Of a stretch of DNA of 42,730 nt, positions 1-8,692 are shown piece by piece. The stretch is from the NCBI GenBank assembly GCA_943332615.1, contig CALQQB010000038.1, positions 1-42,730 of the forward strand, in the 5' to 3' direction. The first letter of the stretch is position 1. Each line of letters starts with the position of its first letter. Both the position numbers and the translations under genes were made by a program. The stretch is from Phenylobacterium deserti. Lineage in GTDB: Bacteria > Pseudomonadota > Alphaproteobacteria > Caulobacterales > Caulobacteraceae. The notes under the pieces were generated by a model, which worked only from the letters and a program-made list of their open reading frames with translations, had not been told where the DNA came from and did not search any database.

Positions 1-1
1 C

Positions 2-151
2 AAGCGCCTGAAGATGCTCGACCTGGAGTTCGCCAACGAGATGCTGACCTCGGAGGGCGAGACCGCCGACCGGGGGGCGGTGAAGAAGGTGAAGGCGGAG
101 GTCCGCGCCGAGAAGGCGGAAGAGTTCCGGAAGGCGCGCGGCCGGCGTTAG
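2..151 (+). CDS. C-terminal end of an unidentified protein (partial)
   Basis: An open frame enters from the left edge and stops with TAG at 149-151, giving the last 49 residues of a protein. The tail is highly charged, rich in Lys, Glu and Arg, and ends in KARGRR, which suggests a soluble protein with a helical basic tail. I do not recognise the family. The frame overlaps the convergent sensor kinase gene by four bases at the stop codons, a common arrangement in compact genomes. The codons are G/C-ending throughout, as expected for a real gene here. Confidence 0.6.
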   Translation, partial: KRLKMLDLEFANEMLTSEGETADRGAVKKVKAEVRAEKAEEFRKARGRR

Positions 152-2031
152 GCCGCCTGGGCGCGATCGAACTGGCGCGTCAGGGCCGCCGCCAGGGTCG
201 CCGCCATGACCGGCTTGGCCACGACATCGTCGATCCCGGCCGTGTGGTAGAGTGCGCAGTCTTCTGGCTGAGCGCTGGCGGTCACGGCGATGATCGGCGT
301 CCGGGGCCGTGGCTGCCCGACTTCGCCGGCGCGTATGATCCGTGCAGCGTCCACGCCGTCCATCACCGGCATGTGGATGTCCATCAGGATCATGTCCCAG
401 TCGGCTTCGCGCCAGGCCGCCACGGCCTCCTCGCCGTTCGTAACCTGATGCGGATTCATCCCAAATTGCTCAAGCAGGGTGCACAGCACCAGGCGGTTGG
501 TGGCGTTGTCGTCGACCACCATGACCCGACCGCCGTCCCGCCGCGTGTCATCCGAGACCTGCGCCCGCGCGGCGTGGGTACGGGCCGCGGGCATCGGAAG
601 CATGAGCGTGAAGGTCGATCCCTCATCGGCCGTGGAGTCCAGGGTCAGGGTCCCACCCATCAGCGCCGCCAAGCCCTGGCTTAGGGCCAGCCCCATGCCC
701 AGCCCCCCGGCGCGACGCGTGCTGGAGCCATCCGCCTGGACAAATCGTTCGAAGATCAGCGACCGGGCTTCGGGCGCGATCCCGATGCCCGTATCGGTCA
801 CGCGGAAGACGAGGCGGCCAGCGGCCCCGCTGACGTCGAGCCGGACCTCGCCGCGTTCCGTGAACTTCACGGCGTTCGACGCAAGGTTCGACAGGATCTG
901 GCGGAGCCGCGCCTCGTCCCCGCGCAGCGATCCTCGCACCTCGGGCCCGACGCACATCTGGAACCGCAGACCTTTGTTCCTGGCCAGCGCCCCGACGCCC
1001 TCGGCGATGTCATCCAGGAACGGCGCAATCTCGAACGCGGCGGCAGCGACCTCCATCGTGCCGGCCTCGATCTTCGAGATGTCCAGCACATCGTCGAAGA
1101 TGCGCAGCAGCGTGTTCGCGGAGTTGGAGATGATCCCCAGGCGGATTTCCTGCGAGACCTCCAGCGGCCCATGCTCCATGACCTGGGCCATGCCCAGGAC
1201 CGCATTGAGTGGCGTGCGGATCTCGTGGCTGATGGTGGCGAGGAACTCGGACTTGAGGCGGTTGGCGGCCTGGGCCTCGACGATCGACGCCCTCAGCTCC
1301 TCGGTCCGCTTCGCGACCCGCGCCTCGAGCGTATGGTTGATCTCCGCCATCTCCTCATTTTGCGCCTGAAGCCGATCGACCAGCGCGAGGTTCTCCCGGC
1401 CAAGCTCAATCGAGCGCAGCAGGATCCGGTGGTTGTTGCGGTGCATGCCGAGAATGACGCCCATGAACACGAGGCCCAGGATGCCCAGCACCGACTGCTC
1501 CTGCCATGCCGTGACGATCCGCAGGCAGGCGGGGGCCAGCAGCGTCACGATGTAGATGCGGCCGGTGATCCGCAGTGGCGACAGCACACCGCTCGCGCCG
1601 CCGACCAGCGCCGACAGCACGATCATGATCATGAACTGGACGCGGGTGTCTTCCACCGGCAGCCGCCACCAGGCCAGCACCGCCCAGAGGCCGGCGCTGA
1701 CCAGCAGGCCGCAGCAATGGGCCAGTCCCCAGACTTTCAGGCGCGCCGGCGACGGCTCCGGCCGCGCCGCCAGTACCCGCCGCAGGACGATATCCACCAC
1801 GAGGCGGAACGCGCTTACAGCCAGGACGGCAATGATCCAGGCCTCATAGCCCGCCGGCGCATGGTCCCGCGCCATGAGGTAGACACTGATCGAAACCGCG
1901 AACTGAACGAGCATCGTAGGCCAGCTGTTGCGGTGCGCGATCCGCAACAGGCCGCTCTGCAAGTAGACCTTCTCGTCGAGCGTCCGGCGTGCGCTAAATC
2001 GGCCGGCGATCGCCCCGTCCACGTAGGTCAC
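148..2031 (-). CDS. Hybrid sensor histidine kinase with C-terminal receiver
   Basis: This 627-residue inner-membrane hybrid kinase would autophosphorylate on histidine and pass the phosphate to its own receiver. The first ~200 residues hold several hydrophobic segments (about 35-55, 65-85, 105-120, 130-150 and 175-195) with no large periplasmic loop, so the signal is probably sensed in or near the membrane. A coiled coil at about 205-255 leads into HisKA with SHEIRTPLN (phospho-acceptor His269). The ATPase domain shows NLASNAVKFT (N box), DTGIGI (G1) and GGLGMGLAL (G2). The receiver starts near residue 505 (VDDN) and has the acceptor Asp551 in LMDIHMP and a conserved Lys in AKPV. The start is GTG (2029-2031) with only a weak ribosome site, so it could shift by a few codons. 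No partner regulator lies next to it. Its signal is unknown. Confidence 0.93.
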   Translation of the reverse strand: MTYVDGAIAGRFSARRTLDEKVYLQSGLLRIAHRNSWPTMLVQFAVSISVYLMARDHAPAGYEAWIIAVLAVSAFRLVVDIVLRRVLAARPEPSPARLKVWGLAHCCGLLVSAGLWAVLAWWRLPVEDTRVQFMIMIVLSALVGGASGVLSPLRITGRIYIVTLLAPACLRIVTAWQEQSVLGILGLVFMGVILGMHRNNHRILLRSIELGRENLALVDRLQAQNEEMAEINHTLEARVAKRTEELRASIVEAQAANRLKSEFLATISHEIRTPLNAVLGMAQVMEHGPLEVSQEIRLGIISNSANTLLRIFDDVLDISKIEAGTMEVAAAAFEIAPFLDDIAEGVGALARNKGLRFQMCVGPEVRGSLRGDEARLRQILSNLASNAVKFTERGEVRLDVSGAAGRLVFRVTDTGIGIAPEARSLIFERFVQADGSSTRRAGGLGMGLALSQGLAALMGGTLTLDSTADEGSTFTLMLPMPAARTHAARAQVSDDTRRDGGRVMVVDDNATNRLVLCTLLEQFGMNPHQVTNGEEAVAAWREADWDMILMDIHMPVMDGVDAARIIRAGEVGQPRPRTPIIAVTASAQPEDCALYHTAGIDDVVAKPVMAATLAAALTRQFDRAQAA

Positions 2032-2395
2032 GTCCTGATCTTGCGAGTTCCCGGCGCTAATACCCTGGTTTCGTTAAGATCATATGACAAACCTCGTTCG
2101 GCGAGCGGGCGGGATCGTAGCCGGTGGCCGTGGGGCCTGGGTGATGGCGGCGTAGACGGCCCGTGCGTGTAATTCCGCCACGAAACCCAGGCCCCAAGTT
2201 AACCCCATACCGTGGCGCGAAATCCCCATCTCCGGTTGTGACAGCCTTAACTGGCCCCATTTCTGCGACGACCCTGCAACCTGTGCTGTCTCAAGACGTC
2301 GCTTCTGAGGCAAAACAAGGTGGGCCTTGGAGCCATCCAATGGGGATCGCGGGCCGTATGTGACCTTGGGTGGGGGATCATTGAGGTACTTGAAG
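2032..2395. other. Intergenic region between divergent genes
   Basis: About 360 bases lie between the sensor kinase start and the small gene at 2396. The stretch must hold the kinase promoter and a promoter for the small gene. I see AT-richer sequence around 2070-2095, just upstream of the kinase, but no motif I can name with confidence. The short open frames here lack consistent codon bias and look like chance frames. Confidence 0.4.
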
Positions 2396-2683
2396 ATGTC
2401 ACCGTCTCTCAGCGTGGTCGCCCATAACGACCTGAAGTCCGTCCTTCCGATGAGCGAGACGGTCGGCCAGCGGGTCCAGCGCCTGCAAGCCGAAGCCCGC
2501 CAGCTCGCGAAGGATCACGTGAGGTCGCTCACCGCGGCGATGGTCAGCCTGGAAGAACTGGCGGCCGAGATCGCCGACGGCGGCGACGCCTACGCCCCCG
2601 GCATCCGCGACATCGCCCGCAGCATGGCCGAAGACCTGGAAGCCCGCGCCCAGACCCTGGACGCGATTTCCGCGCGGACGTGA
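2396..2683 (+). CDS. Small conserved-looking hypothetical protein
   Basis: A 95-residue soluble, mostly helical protein. The segment from about residue 20 to the end is rich in Ala, Leu, Glu and Arg with heptad-like spacing, ending in an amphipathic DLEARAQTLDAIS stretch; a two- or three-helix bundle is likely. There are no cysteines, signal peptide or membrane segment. I chose the ATG at 2396 because a GAGG ribosome site lies nine bases upstream. An internal ATG at 2450 would give 77 residues. I do not recognise a named family and give no function. G/C-ending codons support it being real. Confidence 0.65.
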   Translation: MSPSLSVVAHNDLKSVLPMSETVGQRVQRLQAEARQLAKDHVRSLTAAMVSLEELAAEIADGGDAYAPGIRDIARSMAEDLEARAQTLDAISART

Positions 2684-2777
2684 GGCGACAGACCGTCCTG
2701 GCGGTTTGAGGCAGGCGACTTGGTAGTAAGCTCTACTGACGCATTCGCCACCGACGGGCGGCGGCGGTACCGGACGC

Positions 2778-3521
2778 CTAAGACCAGCTAGCGCGGCCGA
2801 TGGCGCGTCGGATACCACCCTCTACCGAGGGGAGTGGCATTAGGACGGCGACTTGCCGCATGAGTGCTTGGTTTTCCGCCGACAACTCCCTGTCGTGGAC
2901 GGCAAACCGCGGAACATTGTCGTTGGCGCCGATATCGCCGAACGCAGTGTAGCCCGCGCTGATCGAGTTCGGGTGGGGGGTTATGCCCTTGATTAGGAGC
3001 GGGCCGCCGTCACCGATCACCGCGAAGTCCACTGGCCACTCGCGACCGCTCACACCGCGATAATGATAGCCGCTGCTAATGCGGTGTTCGGGAACGACTT
3101 TCTTGATTTCGATCAAGATGGCCTCATGCAGGGCGCGCTCTTGCTTCACCGCCACGGCCTCCACCGCTTGCGTGGAAGCCATGGCAGAAGCGTTGGCGAC
3201 GCTGAGGACGGCTGATCGCAGCCATGTCACGTCGGGCGCCTTTGCGGTTAGGACGCCGCTATCCAGGCCCAGGCCAAAGCGGATGCTGGCCCGCTTCAGG
3301 CTCGCCTGCATCGCCGCATCATCGCGGCCGTGGCGAAGGGTGGCAGTGATCGCGTCACCCGCATCGTGGACAATGAAACCGTCAGGCCCCCATCGGCGGA
3401 CATAGACGGCGACCTGCTCAAACGACGGGTGCAGGCAATGGGTCAGAATCCGAAGTCCATCTTGGGTTTCAGAACAAAAGTCATCCTCCCCGAGGAGGGC
3501 GCGAAGTTCATCGCAGTTCAT
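2778..3521 (-). CDS. DUF1828-like protein of unknown function
   Basis: A 247-residue soluble protein. The segment at about residues 15-60 (a beta-rich stretch with VYVRRWGPDGFIVHDAGDA) resembles the DUF1828 pattern, in which a strand-turn-strand is followed by a D-x-G and a Leu-rich helix. The second half (from about 125) may correspond to the DUF1829 partner domain. The ATG at 3519-3521 is preceded by GAGAGGAG six bases away, so I prefer it to a TTG at 3539. The gene starts 14 bases after the stop of the minus-strand gene 3536-4036 and is probably co-transcribed with it. Codon use is less GC-biased than in neighbours, hinting at acquisition. The family assignment is tentative and the function unknown. 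Confidence 0.6.
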   Translation of the reverse strand: MNCDELRALLGEDDFCSETQDGLRILTHCLHPSFEQVAVYVRRWGPDGFIVHDAGDAITATLRHGRDDAAMQASLKRASIRFGLGLDSGVLTAKAPDVTWLRSAVLSVANASAMASTQAVEAVAVKQERALHEAILIEIKKVVPEHRISSGYHYRGVSGREWPVDFAVIGDGGPLLIKGITPHPNSISAGYTAFGDIGANDNVPRFAVHDRELSAENQALMRQVAVLMPLPSVEGGIRRAIGRASWS

Positions 3522-3535
3522 TGAACGCTCCTCTC

Positions 3536-4036
3536 TCAAAACAAATCGCGTTCTGCCGGCAGGCGGCAGTCTCGTTGCTCAGTAGTTAACGTGATACCTA
3601 CGACATCAGCGGTCGTAGCTAGTGCTTGCTCCAGCGTTTTAAGCGCCTTCGGCGTCGGCTCCCTGATGGGTAACTCACCGAAGCCATGCACCTTAACCCA
3701 CTCCCTGTTGTGAACCCAGGAATGGATGTGCGATCCCTTCACCATGCCGGGAAGCCCGAAGGCCAGGGCTCCGAAGTCGTTCGGCTCCGACTCGTTTTCC
3801 GGCACGATATCGAGCCGGAAGACCAGCTTGCGCTCCATCAACACGCAGATGGTCGGCTTAATGAGAGCACGATCGCAAGTGATTGCTAGCTCGCCGCGCT
3901 GAGTTCTGATGCTGTCCACGATGCCCCATCGAGATGTGTGGTCGCGGCCGTAGGACTTTCCCCAGCCGGGGAACGGCCCGGAGAGGGTCTTCTCATCGGC
4001 TAGCCACTCGTCCACAGCGGCGATTTCGGCATCCAT
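3536..4036 (-). CDS. Unknown protein, first gene of a two-gene islet
   Basis: A 166-residue soluble protein that I cannot place firmly; the length and the HIHSWVHNREWVKVHGFGE region are reminiscent of the uncharacterised DUF6978 group. The middle (about residues 50-95) looks like beta strands (ELAITCD, ICVLMERKLVFRLDI), followed by a His/Trp-rich loop and a C-terminal helix (PKALKTLEQALA). There is no signal peptide or membrane segment. Its stop is followed 14 bases later by the start of the DUF1828-like gene, indicating one transcript. The pair sits alone between ordinary chromosomal genes and has weaker GC bias at third positions, which fits horizontal transfer. A defence, toxin-antitoxin or phage-related role is possible but unproven. 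Confidence 0.6.
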   Translation of the reverse strand: MDAEIAAVDEWLADEKTLSGPFPGWGKSYGRDHTSRWGIVDSIRTQRGELAITCDRALIKPTICVLMERKLVFRLDIVPENESEPNDFGALAFGLPGMVKGSHIHSWVHNREWVKVHGFGELPIREPTPKALKTLEQALATTADVVGITLTTEQRDCRLPAERDLF

Positions 4037-4194
4037 CCACCATAGGTAGCGTCAAGCTTGGCCGGAGTCGTCAAGAACAAGTCGTGGAAAGACAATAGCT
4101 GCCTCTTCGCTCCTGTAGCGGGACGAAGAACGAGGCCTTTCCTGCCACGAGGTAGCGCTTCTCTGTCTTTCTCGGCGCTATCCCCCTCGCGCGG

Positions 4195-4476
4195 CTACCC
4201 CACCAAGTCCCCGAACTCTTTGCTCCGCCGCAGCCATGCAGCGGCATACCCGCAGATCGGCGTGATGCGCATGCCGTCCGCCCGCGCCGTCTCTCCGATC
4301 GCCGTCATCAGGCGCCCCGACGCCCCCGTGCCGCGCAGCTCCACGGGACTGAAGACGTAGTCGATGTAGAGCCGCTCGCCCTGGCGGCGGTAGTCGGCGT
4401 AGACGGTGCGGCCGTCTTCCACGATCTCGTAGCGGGCGCCGGTGTCGTGCAGCGCTGTCGCGGTGTTTTCAGTCAT
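4195..4476 (-). CDS. Small GNAT-fold N-acetyltransferase (YjdJ/Acetyltransf_CG type)
   Basis: This 93-residue protein matches the minimal single-domain GNAT group (Acetyltransf_CG). The order is strand-strand (YEIVEDGRTVYADYRR), then YIDYVFSPVELRGTGASGRL, which corresponds to the acetyl-CoA pyrophosphate-binding loop and following helix, then ITPICGYAAAWLRR near the C terminus, where the family has its conserved Cys and Tyr. The substrate is unknown for most members. I chose the ATG at 4476, which has GGAG nine bases upstream; ATGs further upstream would extend into the promoter of the divergent lipoprotein gene. It is transcribed away from the DUF3617 lipoprotein, with about 60 bases between the starts. 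Confidence 0.85.
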   Translation of the reverse strand: MTENTATALHDTGARYEIVEDGRTVYADYRRQGERLYIDYVFSPVELRGTGASGRLMTAIGETARADGMRITPICGYAAAWLRRSKEFGDLVG

Positions 4477-4536
4477 TTCCAGCGACTCCATCTGCGATCT
4501 AGAGTCAAACTGGGGAACGTGGACGGAGGGATCAAG

Positions 4537-5124
4537 ATGCGTCATGTCGCGTGGCTGAGCGTGAGTGCCGTCGGCCTGCTGGCCCTGGCGGCGTGCAGCA
4601 AGAAAGCCGACACCCCCGCGGCGACCGGCGAGGCCAAGCCGGCCGCGGCCGCAATGCCGTCGATGACCACGCCGCCGTCGCGCAAGCCGGGTCTCTGGAG
4701 CCAGACCATGTCGTCGGCGGACATGAACCAGACCATGAAGGTCTGCCTGGACGCCGACACCGACGCCAAGATGTCGGTCTGGGGTCAGGCCATGGGCAAG
4801 GACATGTGCTCGAAGAACAGCTTCAGCCGCACGCCGGGCGGCTGGTCGTTCGAGAGCGTCTGCGCGATGGGAGAGGCCGGAACCGTCACCTCCAAGGGCG
4901 TCGTCACCGGCGACTTCAACTCGGCCTATACGGTGAAGATCTCATCGACGACGACCGGATCGTCGATGCCGCAGGCGAACGGGGCCCATGAGATGAGCCT
5001 GAACGCCAAATGGGAGGGCGCCTGCCCGGCCGGCATGAAGGGCGGCGATGTGCGGATCAGCATGCCCGGCATGGACAAGACCATGACGATCAACCTGGAA
5101 CAGATGGGCGCCGCCAAGAAATGA
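4537..5124 (+). CDS. DUF3617 family lipoprotein
   Basis: A 195-residue predicted lipoprotein. A basic start and hydrophobic run lead to the lipobox LAAC, with Cys20 as the lipidation site. A low-complexity Ala/Pro linker follows to about residue 50. The rest fits the DUF3617 pattern: RKPGLWSQTM at the domain start, paired cysteines in KVCLDAD, DMCSKNSF and SVCAMGE, then the alternating strands of a beta-barrel-like fold, and a final Cys in EGACPAGM. The function of DUF3617 is not established. The ATG at 4537 has GGAGGG six bases upstream, which rules out the longer frame starting at 4447. It is monocistronic: the next gene is convergent. Confidence 0.9.
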   Translation: MRHVAWLSVSAVGLLALAACSKKADTPAATGEAKPAAAAMPSMTTPPSRKPGLWSQTMSSADMNQTMKVCLDADTDAKMSVWGQAMGKDMCSKNSFSRTPGGWSFESVCAMGEAGTVTSKGVVTGDFNSAYTVKISSTTTGSSMPQANGAHEMSLNAKWEGACPAGMKGGDVRISMPGMDKTMTINLEQMGAAKK

Positions 5125-5217
5125 TACGGCGGATGTCGGGATCAGATCGCGAAGCGCCGTGCTGGCTGGAGCAGCGCGGCGCCTTTCGCATCCGCCTCTG
5201 AGCCATTCCATCCACCT

Positions 5218-5233
5218 CCCGGCATTCGCCGGG
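5218..5233. terminator. Hairpin between convergent genes
   Basis: A perfect six-base stem CCCGGC/GCCGGG with an ATTC loop lies between the ends of the DUF3617 gene (5124) and the thiolase gene (5255). There is no T-run, so it is either a weak bidirectional terminator or a dispersed hairpin of the kind common in Caulobacterales intergenic regions. Confidence 0.45.
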
Positions 5234-5254
5234 ATGAGCGGCGGTGAGGACGCG

Positions 5255-6454
5255 CTAAGCCAGCTCCACCGCCATGGCCGTGGCCTCGCCGCCGCCGATG
5301 CAGAGGGTGGCGATGCCCTTGCGGCCGCCACGGGCTGCCAGCGCGGAGAGCAGGGTGGCCAGGATGCGGGCGCCGGACGCGCCGATGGGGTGGCCGAGCG
5401 CGCAGGCGCCGCCGTTGACGTTGAGCTTCGCCCGGTCGATCTCCAGGTCGCGCTCGGCGATCATGGCGACCACGGCGAAGGCCTCGTTGACCTCGAACAG
5501 GTCCACGTCCTGCACGCTCCAGCCGGCGCGCTTCAGGGCCTTGCGCACGGCCGGCACCGGGGCGGTGGTGAACAGGCCGGGCTCGTGGGCGTGGGCGGCG
5601 TGGCCCGCGATCCGCGCGACGACCGTCATCCCAAGCTTTCGGGCCACGCTCTCGCGGGTCATCACCAGGGCGGCGGCGCCGTCGCTGATCGATGAGGCAT
5701 TGGCGGCGGTGATCGTGCCGTCCTTGGCGAAGGCGGGCCGCAGGGTGGGGATCTTGGCGGGATCGGCCTTCAGCGGCTGTTCGTCCTGGCTGACCGTGAC
5801 CGTCCCCTTTCGGTCGGTGACCTGCACCGGGGTGATCTCACGGGCGAAGGCGCCGCCCTCGATGGCCGCGCGGGCCTTGGTCAGCGAGCCGATGGCGTAC
5901 GCGTCCTGGGCCTCGCGGGTGAACTGGTAGTGCTTGGCGCTTTCCTCGGCGAAGGACCCCATCAGCCGGCCGGGCTCGTAGGCGTCCTCCAGGCCGTCGA
6001 GGTACATGTGGTCGAACATCGTATCGTGGCCGATGCGGGCCCCGCCCCGATGCTTGGTCATCAGGTAGGGCGCGTTGGTCATGCTCTCCATGCCGCCCGC
6101 GACGATGACGTCGACCGATCCTGCCGCCAGGGCGTCGTGCGCCAGGATCGCGGCCTGCATGCCCGAGCCGCACATCTTGTTGACGGTGGTGGCCTCCACC
6201 GACGTCGGCAGACCAGCGCCCAGCGCCGCCTGCCGCGCCGGCGCCTGGCCGAGGCCGGCCGGCAGCACGCAGCCCATGATGATCTGCTCGATGGCGTCCG
6301 GCGCGGCCCCGGAGCGCTCCACGGCGGCCCGGACGGCGGCGGCGCCAAGCTCGGTGGCCTTCATGCCGGAGAGCACGCCCTGGAAGCCGCCCATGGGCGT
6401 GCGGGCGTAGCTGGCGATGACGACGGGGTCGGAGGTCTGGGTCATCGGGCGCAT
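5255..6454 (-). CDS. Acetyl-CoA C-acyltransferase (thiolase)
   Basis: A 399-residue thiolase of usual length that catalyses thiolytic cleavage or Claisen condensation of acyl-CoA units (beta-oxidation, ketone body or PHB pathways). It shows the active-site nucleophile Cys in NKMCGSGMQA, the GGMESMTNAPY segment, the NEAFAV motif, the catalytic His in NVNGGACALGHPIGASGARI, and the second Cys in TLCIGGGEATA. The open frame extends much further upstream, but that part has no thiolase character and runs antisense to the SOUL gene. A GAGGT ribosome site lies five bases before the ATG at 6452-6454; a second ATG at 6445 would remove three residues. Chain-length preference cannot be read from the sequence. 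Confidence 0.95.
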   Translation of the reverse strand: MRPMTQTSDPVVIASYARTPMGGFQGVLSGMKATELGAAAVRAAVERSGAAPDAIEQIIMGCVLPAGLGQAPARQAALGAGLPTSVEATTVNKMCGSGMQAAILAHDALAAGSVDVIVAGGMESMTNAPYLMTKHRGGARIGHDTMFDHMYLDGLEDAYEPGRLMGSFAEESAKHYQFTREAQDAYAIGSLTKARAAIEGGAFAREITPVQVTDRKGTVTVSQDEQPLKADPAKIPTLRPAFAKDGTITAANASSISDGAAALVMTRESVARKLGMTVVARIAGHAAHAHEPGLFTTAPVPAVRKALKRAGWSVQDVDLFEVNEAFAVVAMIAERDLEIDRAKLNVNGGACALGHPIGASGARILATLLSALAARGGRKGIATLCIGGGEATAMAVELA

Positions 6455-6550
6455 ATAGACCTCGCGCGATATGGCGTCATCCTCCCGCAGCGGCGCCTTG
6501 AAACGGCGCGGGCGCCACCCATCTGCTGGGCCGCAAGCTGGAGGTAATGC

Positions 6551-7186
6551 ATGGCAAGTCTGGGAAGCGTTCTTGTCCTGATCCTCGAGGGCGTCGGCCA
6601 GACCGTAGGCATCCGCACCGGCACCGAGGAGCCGCGCTATGTCGTGGCCGAGCGGATTGGCGACGTCGAGATACGCCGATATGCCCCACGCATCGCCGCC
6701 GAGACCATGGTGACCGGCCCTGAAGTCGAGGCGCGCAACGAGGGGTTCCGGCGCGTCGCCGGCTACATCTTCGGCGCCAATTCCGGCGGCCAGGGCGTTG
6801 CCATGACCGCACCCGTGGCCCAGACCGCCGCCAGCCAGACCATCGCCATGACGGCGCCGGTGGCCCAGGCCGCCGGGCCCGGCGGGGCATGGCGTGTTCA
6901 GTTCTTCATGCCGGCCAAGTACACGCTCGCGACCCTGCCGACCCCCAACAACCCGGCGGTGCGAATGGTGCAGCTGCCGGCGCAGGACTTCGCCGTGCTG
7001 CGCTTCACCGGTTCGCGGGACGCCAGGGCCGTGGCGGCGAAGAGCCGCGCGCTGTCGGCCACACTGCAAGACAGCCGCTGGCGCGCCACCGGCGAACCGG
7101 CCGCCTGGTTCTACGACCCGCCATGGACCGTCCCGTTCCTGCGCCGCAACGAGGTGGCCGCGCCGATCCAGCCAGCGCCGACCTAA
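6551..7186 (+). CDS. SOUL family haem-binding protein
   Basis: A 211-residue protein of the SOUL/HBP family, which in characterised members binds haem or tetrapyrroles. Diagnostic features are IGDVEIRRYAPRIAAET near residue 35, the GFRRVAGYIFGAN helix at about 65-80, repeated IAMTAPV motifs (typical of the family, here twice at about 85 and 100), and FFMPAKYTL at about 115. The N-terminal ~20 residues are hydrophobic and may be a signal peptide or anchor. The ATG has GGAGG seven bases upstream. It is divergent from the thiolase (96-base gap) and overlaps the end of the next minus-strand gene by four bases. The physiological ligand is unknown. Confidence 0.92.
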   Translation: MASLGSVLVLILEGVGQTVGIRTGTEEPRYVVAERIGDVEIRRYAPRIAAETMVTGPEVEARNEGFRRVAGYIFGANSGGQGVAMTAPVAQTAASQTIAMTAPVAQAAGPGGAWRVQFFMPAKYTLATLPTPNNPAVRMVQLPAQDFAVLRFTGSRDARAVAAKSRALSATLQDSRWRATGEPAAWFYDPPWTVPFLRRNEVAAPIQPAPT

Positions 7187-7380
7187 GGCGCGCGGGTGGT
7201 GATGTCCGAATAGGGGCCGGCGTCCCGGACGGTTTTGTTGCGGTAGATCAGGACGCCGATCAGGTTCGGCTTCTGGCGGATCGCCTCGGAGAGTTCGGTG
7301 AAGATGTCGGAGGGCAGCCACAGGCAGGGCGCACGCGGGTCCTCGTCGCAGGCGATGTCCACCAGTTGCTTGCCATTCAT
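7183..7380 (-). CDS. Small hypothetical protein
   Basis: A 65-residue protein starting MNGKQLVDIACDEDP and ending SDITTRAP. The ATG at 7378-7380 has GGAGG eight bases upstream. Codons downstream of this ATG are strongly G/C-ending, while those of the longer frame up to 7434 are not, so the internal start is better. It is predicted soluble, with one central helix (DIFTELSEAIRQ) followed by a strand (LIGVLIYRN). I do not recognise the family. It lies 71 bases downstream of mnmA on the same strand and could be co-transcribed with it. It is convergent with the SOUL gene and overlaps its stop by four bases. Confidence 0.65.
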   Translation of the reverse strand: MNGKQLVDIACDEDPRAPCLWLPSDIFTELSEAIRQKPNLIGVLIYRNKTVRDAGPYSDITTRAP

Positions 7381-7451
7381 GCGCGAAGCCTCCGCCAAGT
7401 CCTGACGGCTGTCGAGATCGATTGGCCAGATCAATGTCAGAGGCCCCTCGT

Positions 7452-8648
7452 TCAGGTGAGGGCGCGCACCGTGCTGGCAATGAACCCGCCGCCCAGCACG
7501 CGGCTCGGGGATTCCGGCGCATACAGCACCGCAGCCTGGCCAGGGGCCACACCTTCCTCGGCCGTATCGAACCGGATACCGGGCGCACCGTCCACCATCG
7601 CCAGCCAGCCGGCGACCGGCTCACGGGTGGAGCGGACGCGGGCCAACACCGGGCGGCCGGCCTCGCAGGCCGCCGCCATGGAGAGACCGTCGCCGATCCA
7701 GTTCGTTTCCTTCAGGCTTAGCGCGGCGGTCAGCAGCGCCTCGCGGGGCCCGACGATCACCTGCCGCGCCCCAGCGTCGATGCGGACCACGAACAGCGGA
7801 TCGCCCACCGCCACGTTCAGCCCCCGGCGCTGGCCGATGGTGTAGCGGGTGACGCCCTCGTGGCGGCCCAGCACCCGGCCGTCCATGTGAACGATGTCGC
7901 CAGGCTCGGCGCCGTGCGGTCGCAGGCGATCGATCACCGTGGTGTAGCGGCCCTCAGGCACGAAACAGATGTCCTGGCTGTCCGGCTTGTCCGCCACCGC
8001 CAGCCCCAGTTCGGTCGCCGCCGCGCGCACCGCCGGCTTGGGCAATCCGCCCAGGGGGAAGCGCAGATAGGCCAGCTGCTCCGGCGTGGTCGCGAACAGA
8101 AAGTAGGACTGGTCGCGATTGGCGTCCGCCGCCCGGTGCAGCTCCGGCCCGGCCGGCCCAACCTCGCGGCGGACATAGTGCCCGGTGGCCATGGCTTCCG
8201 CGCCAAGATCCCGCGCGACATCCAGCAGATCGCGGAACTTCACCGTCTGATTGCAGCGGATGCAGGGGATCGGCGTCTCACCCCGCAGATAGCTGTCAGC
8301 GAAGTCCTCGATCACCTGCTGTTTGAAGCGGTTTTCGTAGTCCAGCACGTAGTGCGGGATGCCGATGGCGTCGGCGGCGCTGCGCGCGTCGTGGATATCC
8401 TGACCGGCGCAGCAGGCGCCCTTCTTCTGGATCGCCGCGCCGTGATCGTAGAGCTGCAGGGTCACGCCCACCACGTCATAGCCCGCTCGCGCCAGCAGCA
8501 CGGCGGTGACGGTCGAGTCCACGCCGCCGGACATGGCGGCCACGATCCGGCTCCCGGCCGGCAGGCGCACGGCGTCGCGGGCGGCGGCGATCAGGCCGTC
8601 GCTGAGGCGTTCGGGGATGAGGATGCTCGCATCCAGAGGGGCGTTCAT
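7452..8648 (-). CDS. mnmA: tRNA-specific 2-thiouridylase MnmA
   Basis: A 398-residue enzyme that makes 2-thiouridine at wobble position U34 of tRNAs for Lys, Glu and Gln, using ATP and relayed sulfur. The PP-loop SGGVDST is at residues 40-46. The catalytic cysteine region reads PIPCIRCNQ (Cys129 and Cys132, the latter aligning with the CN motif of the family) and the second catalytic Cys228 is in SQDICF. TGHYVRR and [10 protein letters not shown] are further MnmA signatures. Compared with E. coli there is a ~30-residue N-terminal extension. The ATG at 8646-8648 was chosen because the longer upstream frame runs into flgL. It follows flgL on the same strand after 44 bases. Confidence 0.97.
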   Translation of the reverse strand: MNAPLDASILIPERLSDGLIAAARDAVRLPAGSRIVAAMSGGVDSTVTAVLLARAGYDVVGVTLQLYDHGAAIQKKGACCAGQDIHDARSAADAIGIPHYVLDYENRFKQQVIEDFADSYLRGETPIPCIRCNQTVKFRDLLDVARDLGAEAMATGHYVRREVGPAGPELHRAADANRDQSYFLFATTPEQLAYLRFPLGGLPKPAVRAAATELGLAVADKPDSQDICFVPEGRYTTVIDRLRPHGAEPGDIVHMDGRVLGRHEGVTRYTIGQRRGLNVAVGDPLFVVRIDAGARQVIVGPREALLTAALSLKETNWIGDGLSMAAACEAGRPVLARVRSTREPVAGWLAMVDGAPGIRFDTAEEGVAPGQAAVLYAPESPSRVLGGGFIASTVRALT

Positions 8649-8692
8649 GCGACGCCATATAGTCCTCCGGGGCCGCCATGGGGAGGGAAAGC

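Noticed and set aside
6455..7624. N-terminal extension of the thiolase frame to 789 residues
   Set aside because: The extra part is antisense to the SOUL gene and extends into mnmA, has no thiolase similarity, and a good ribosome site precedes the ATG at 6454.
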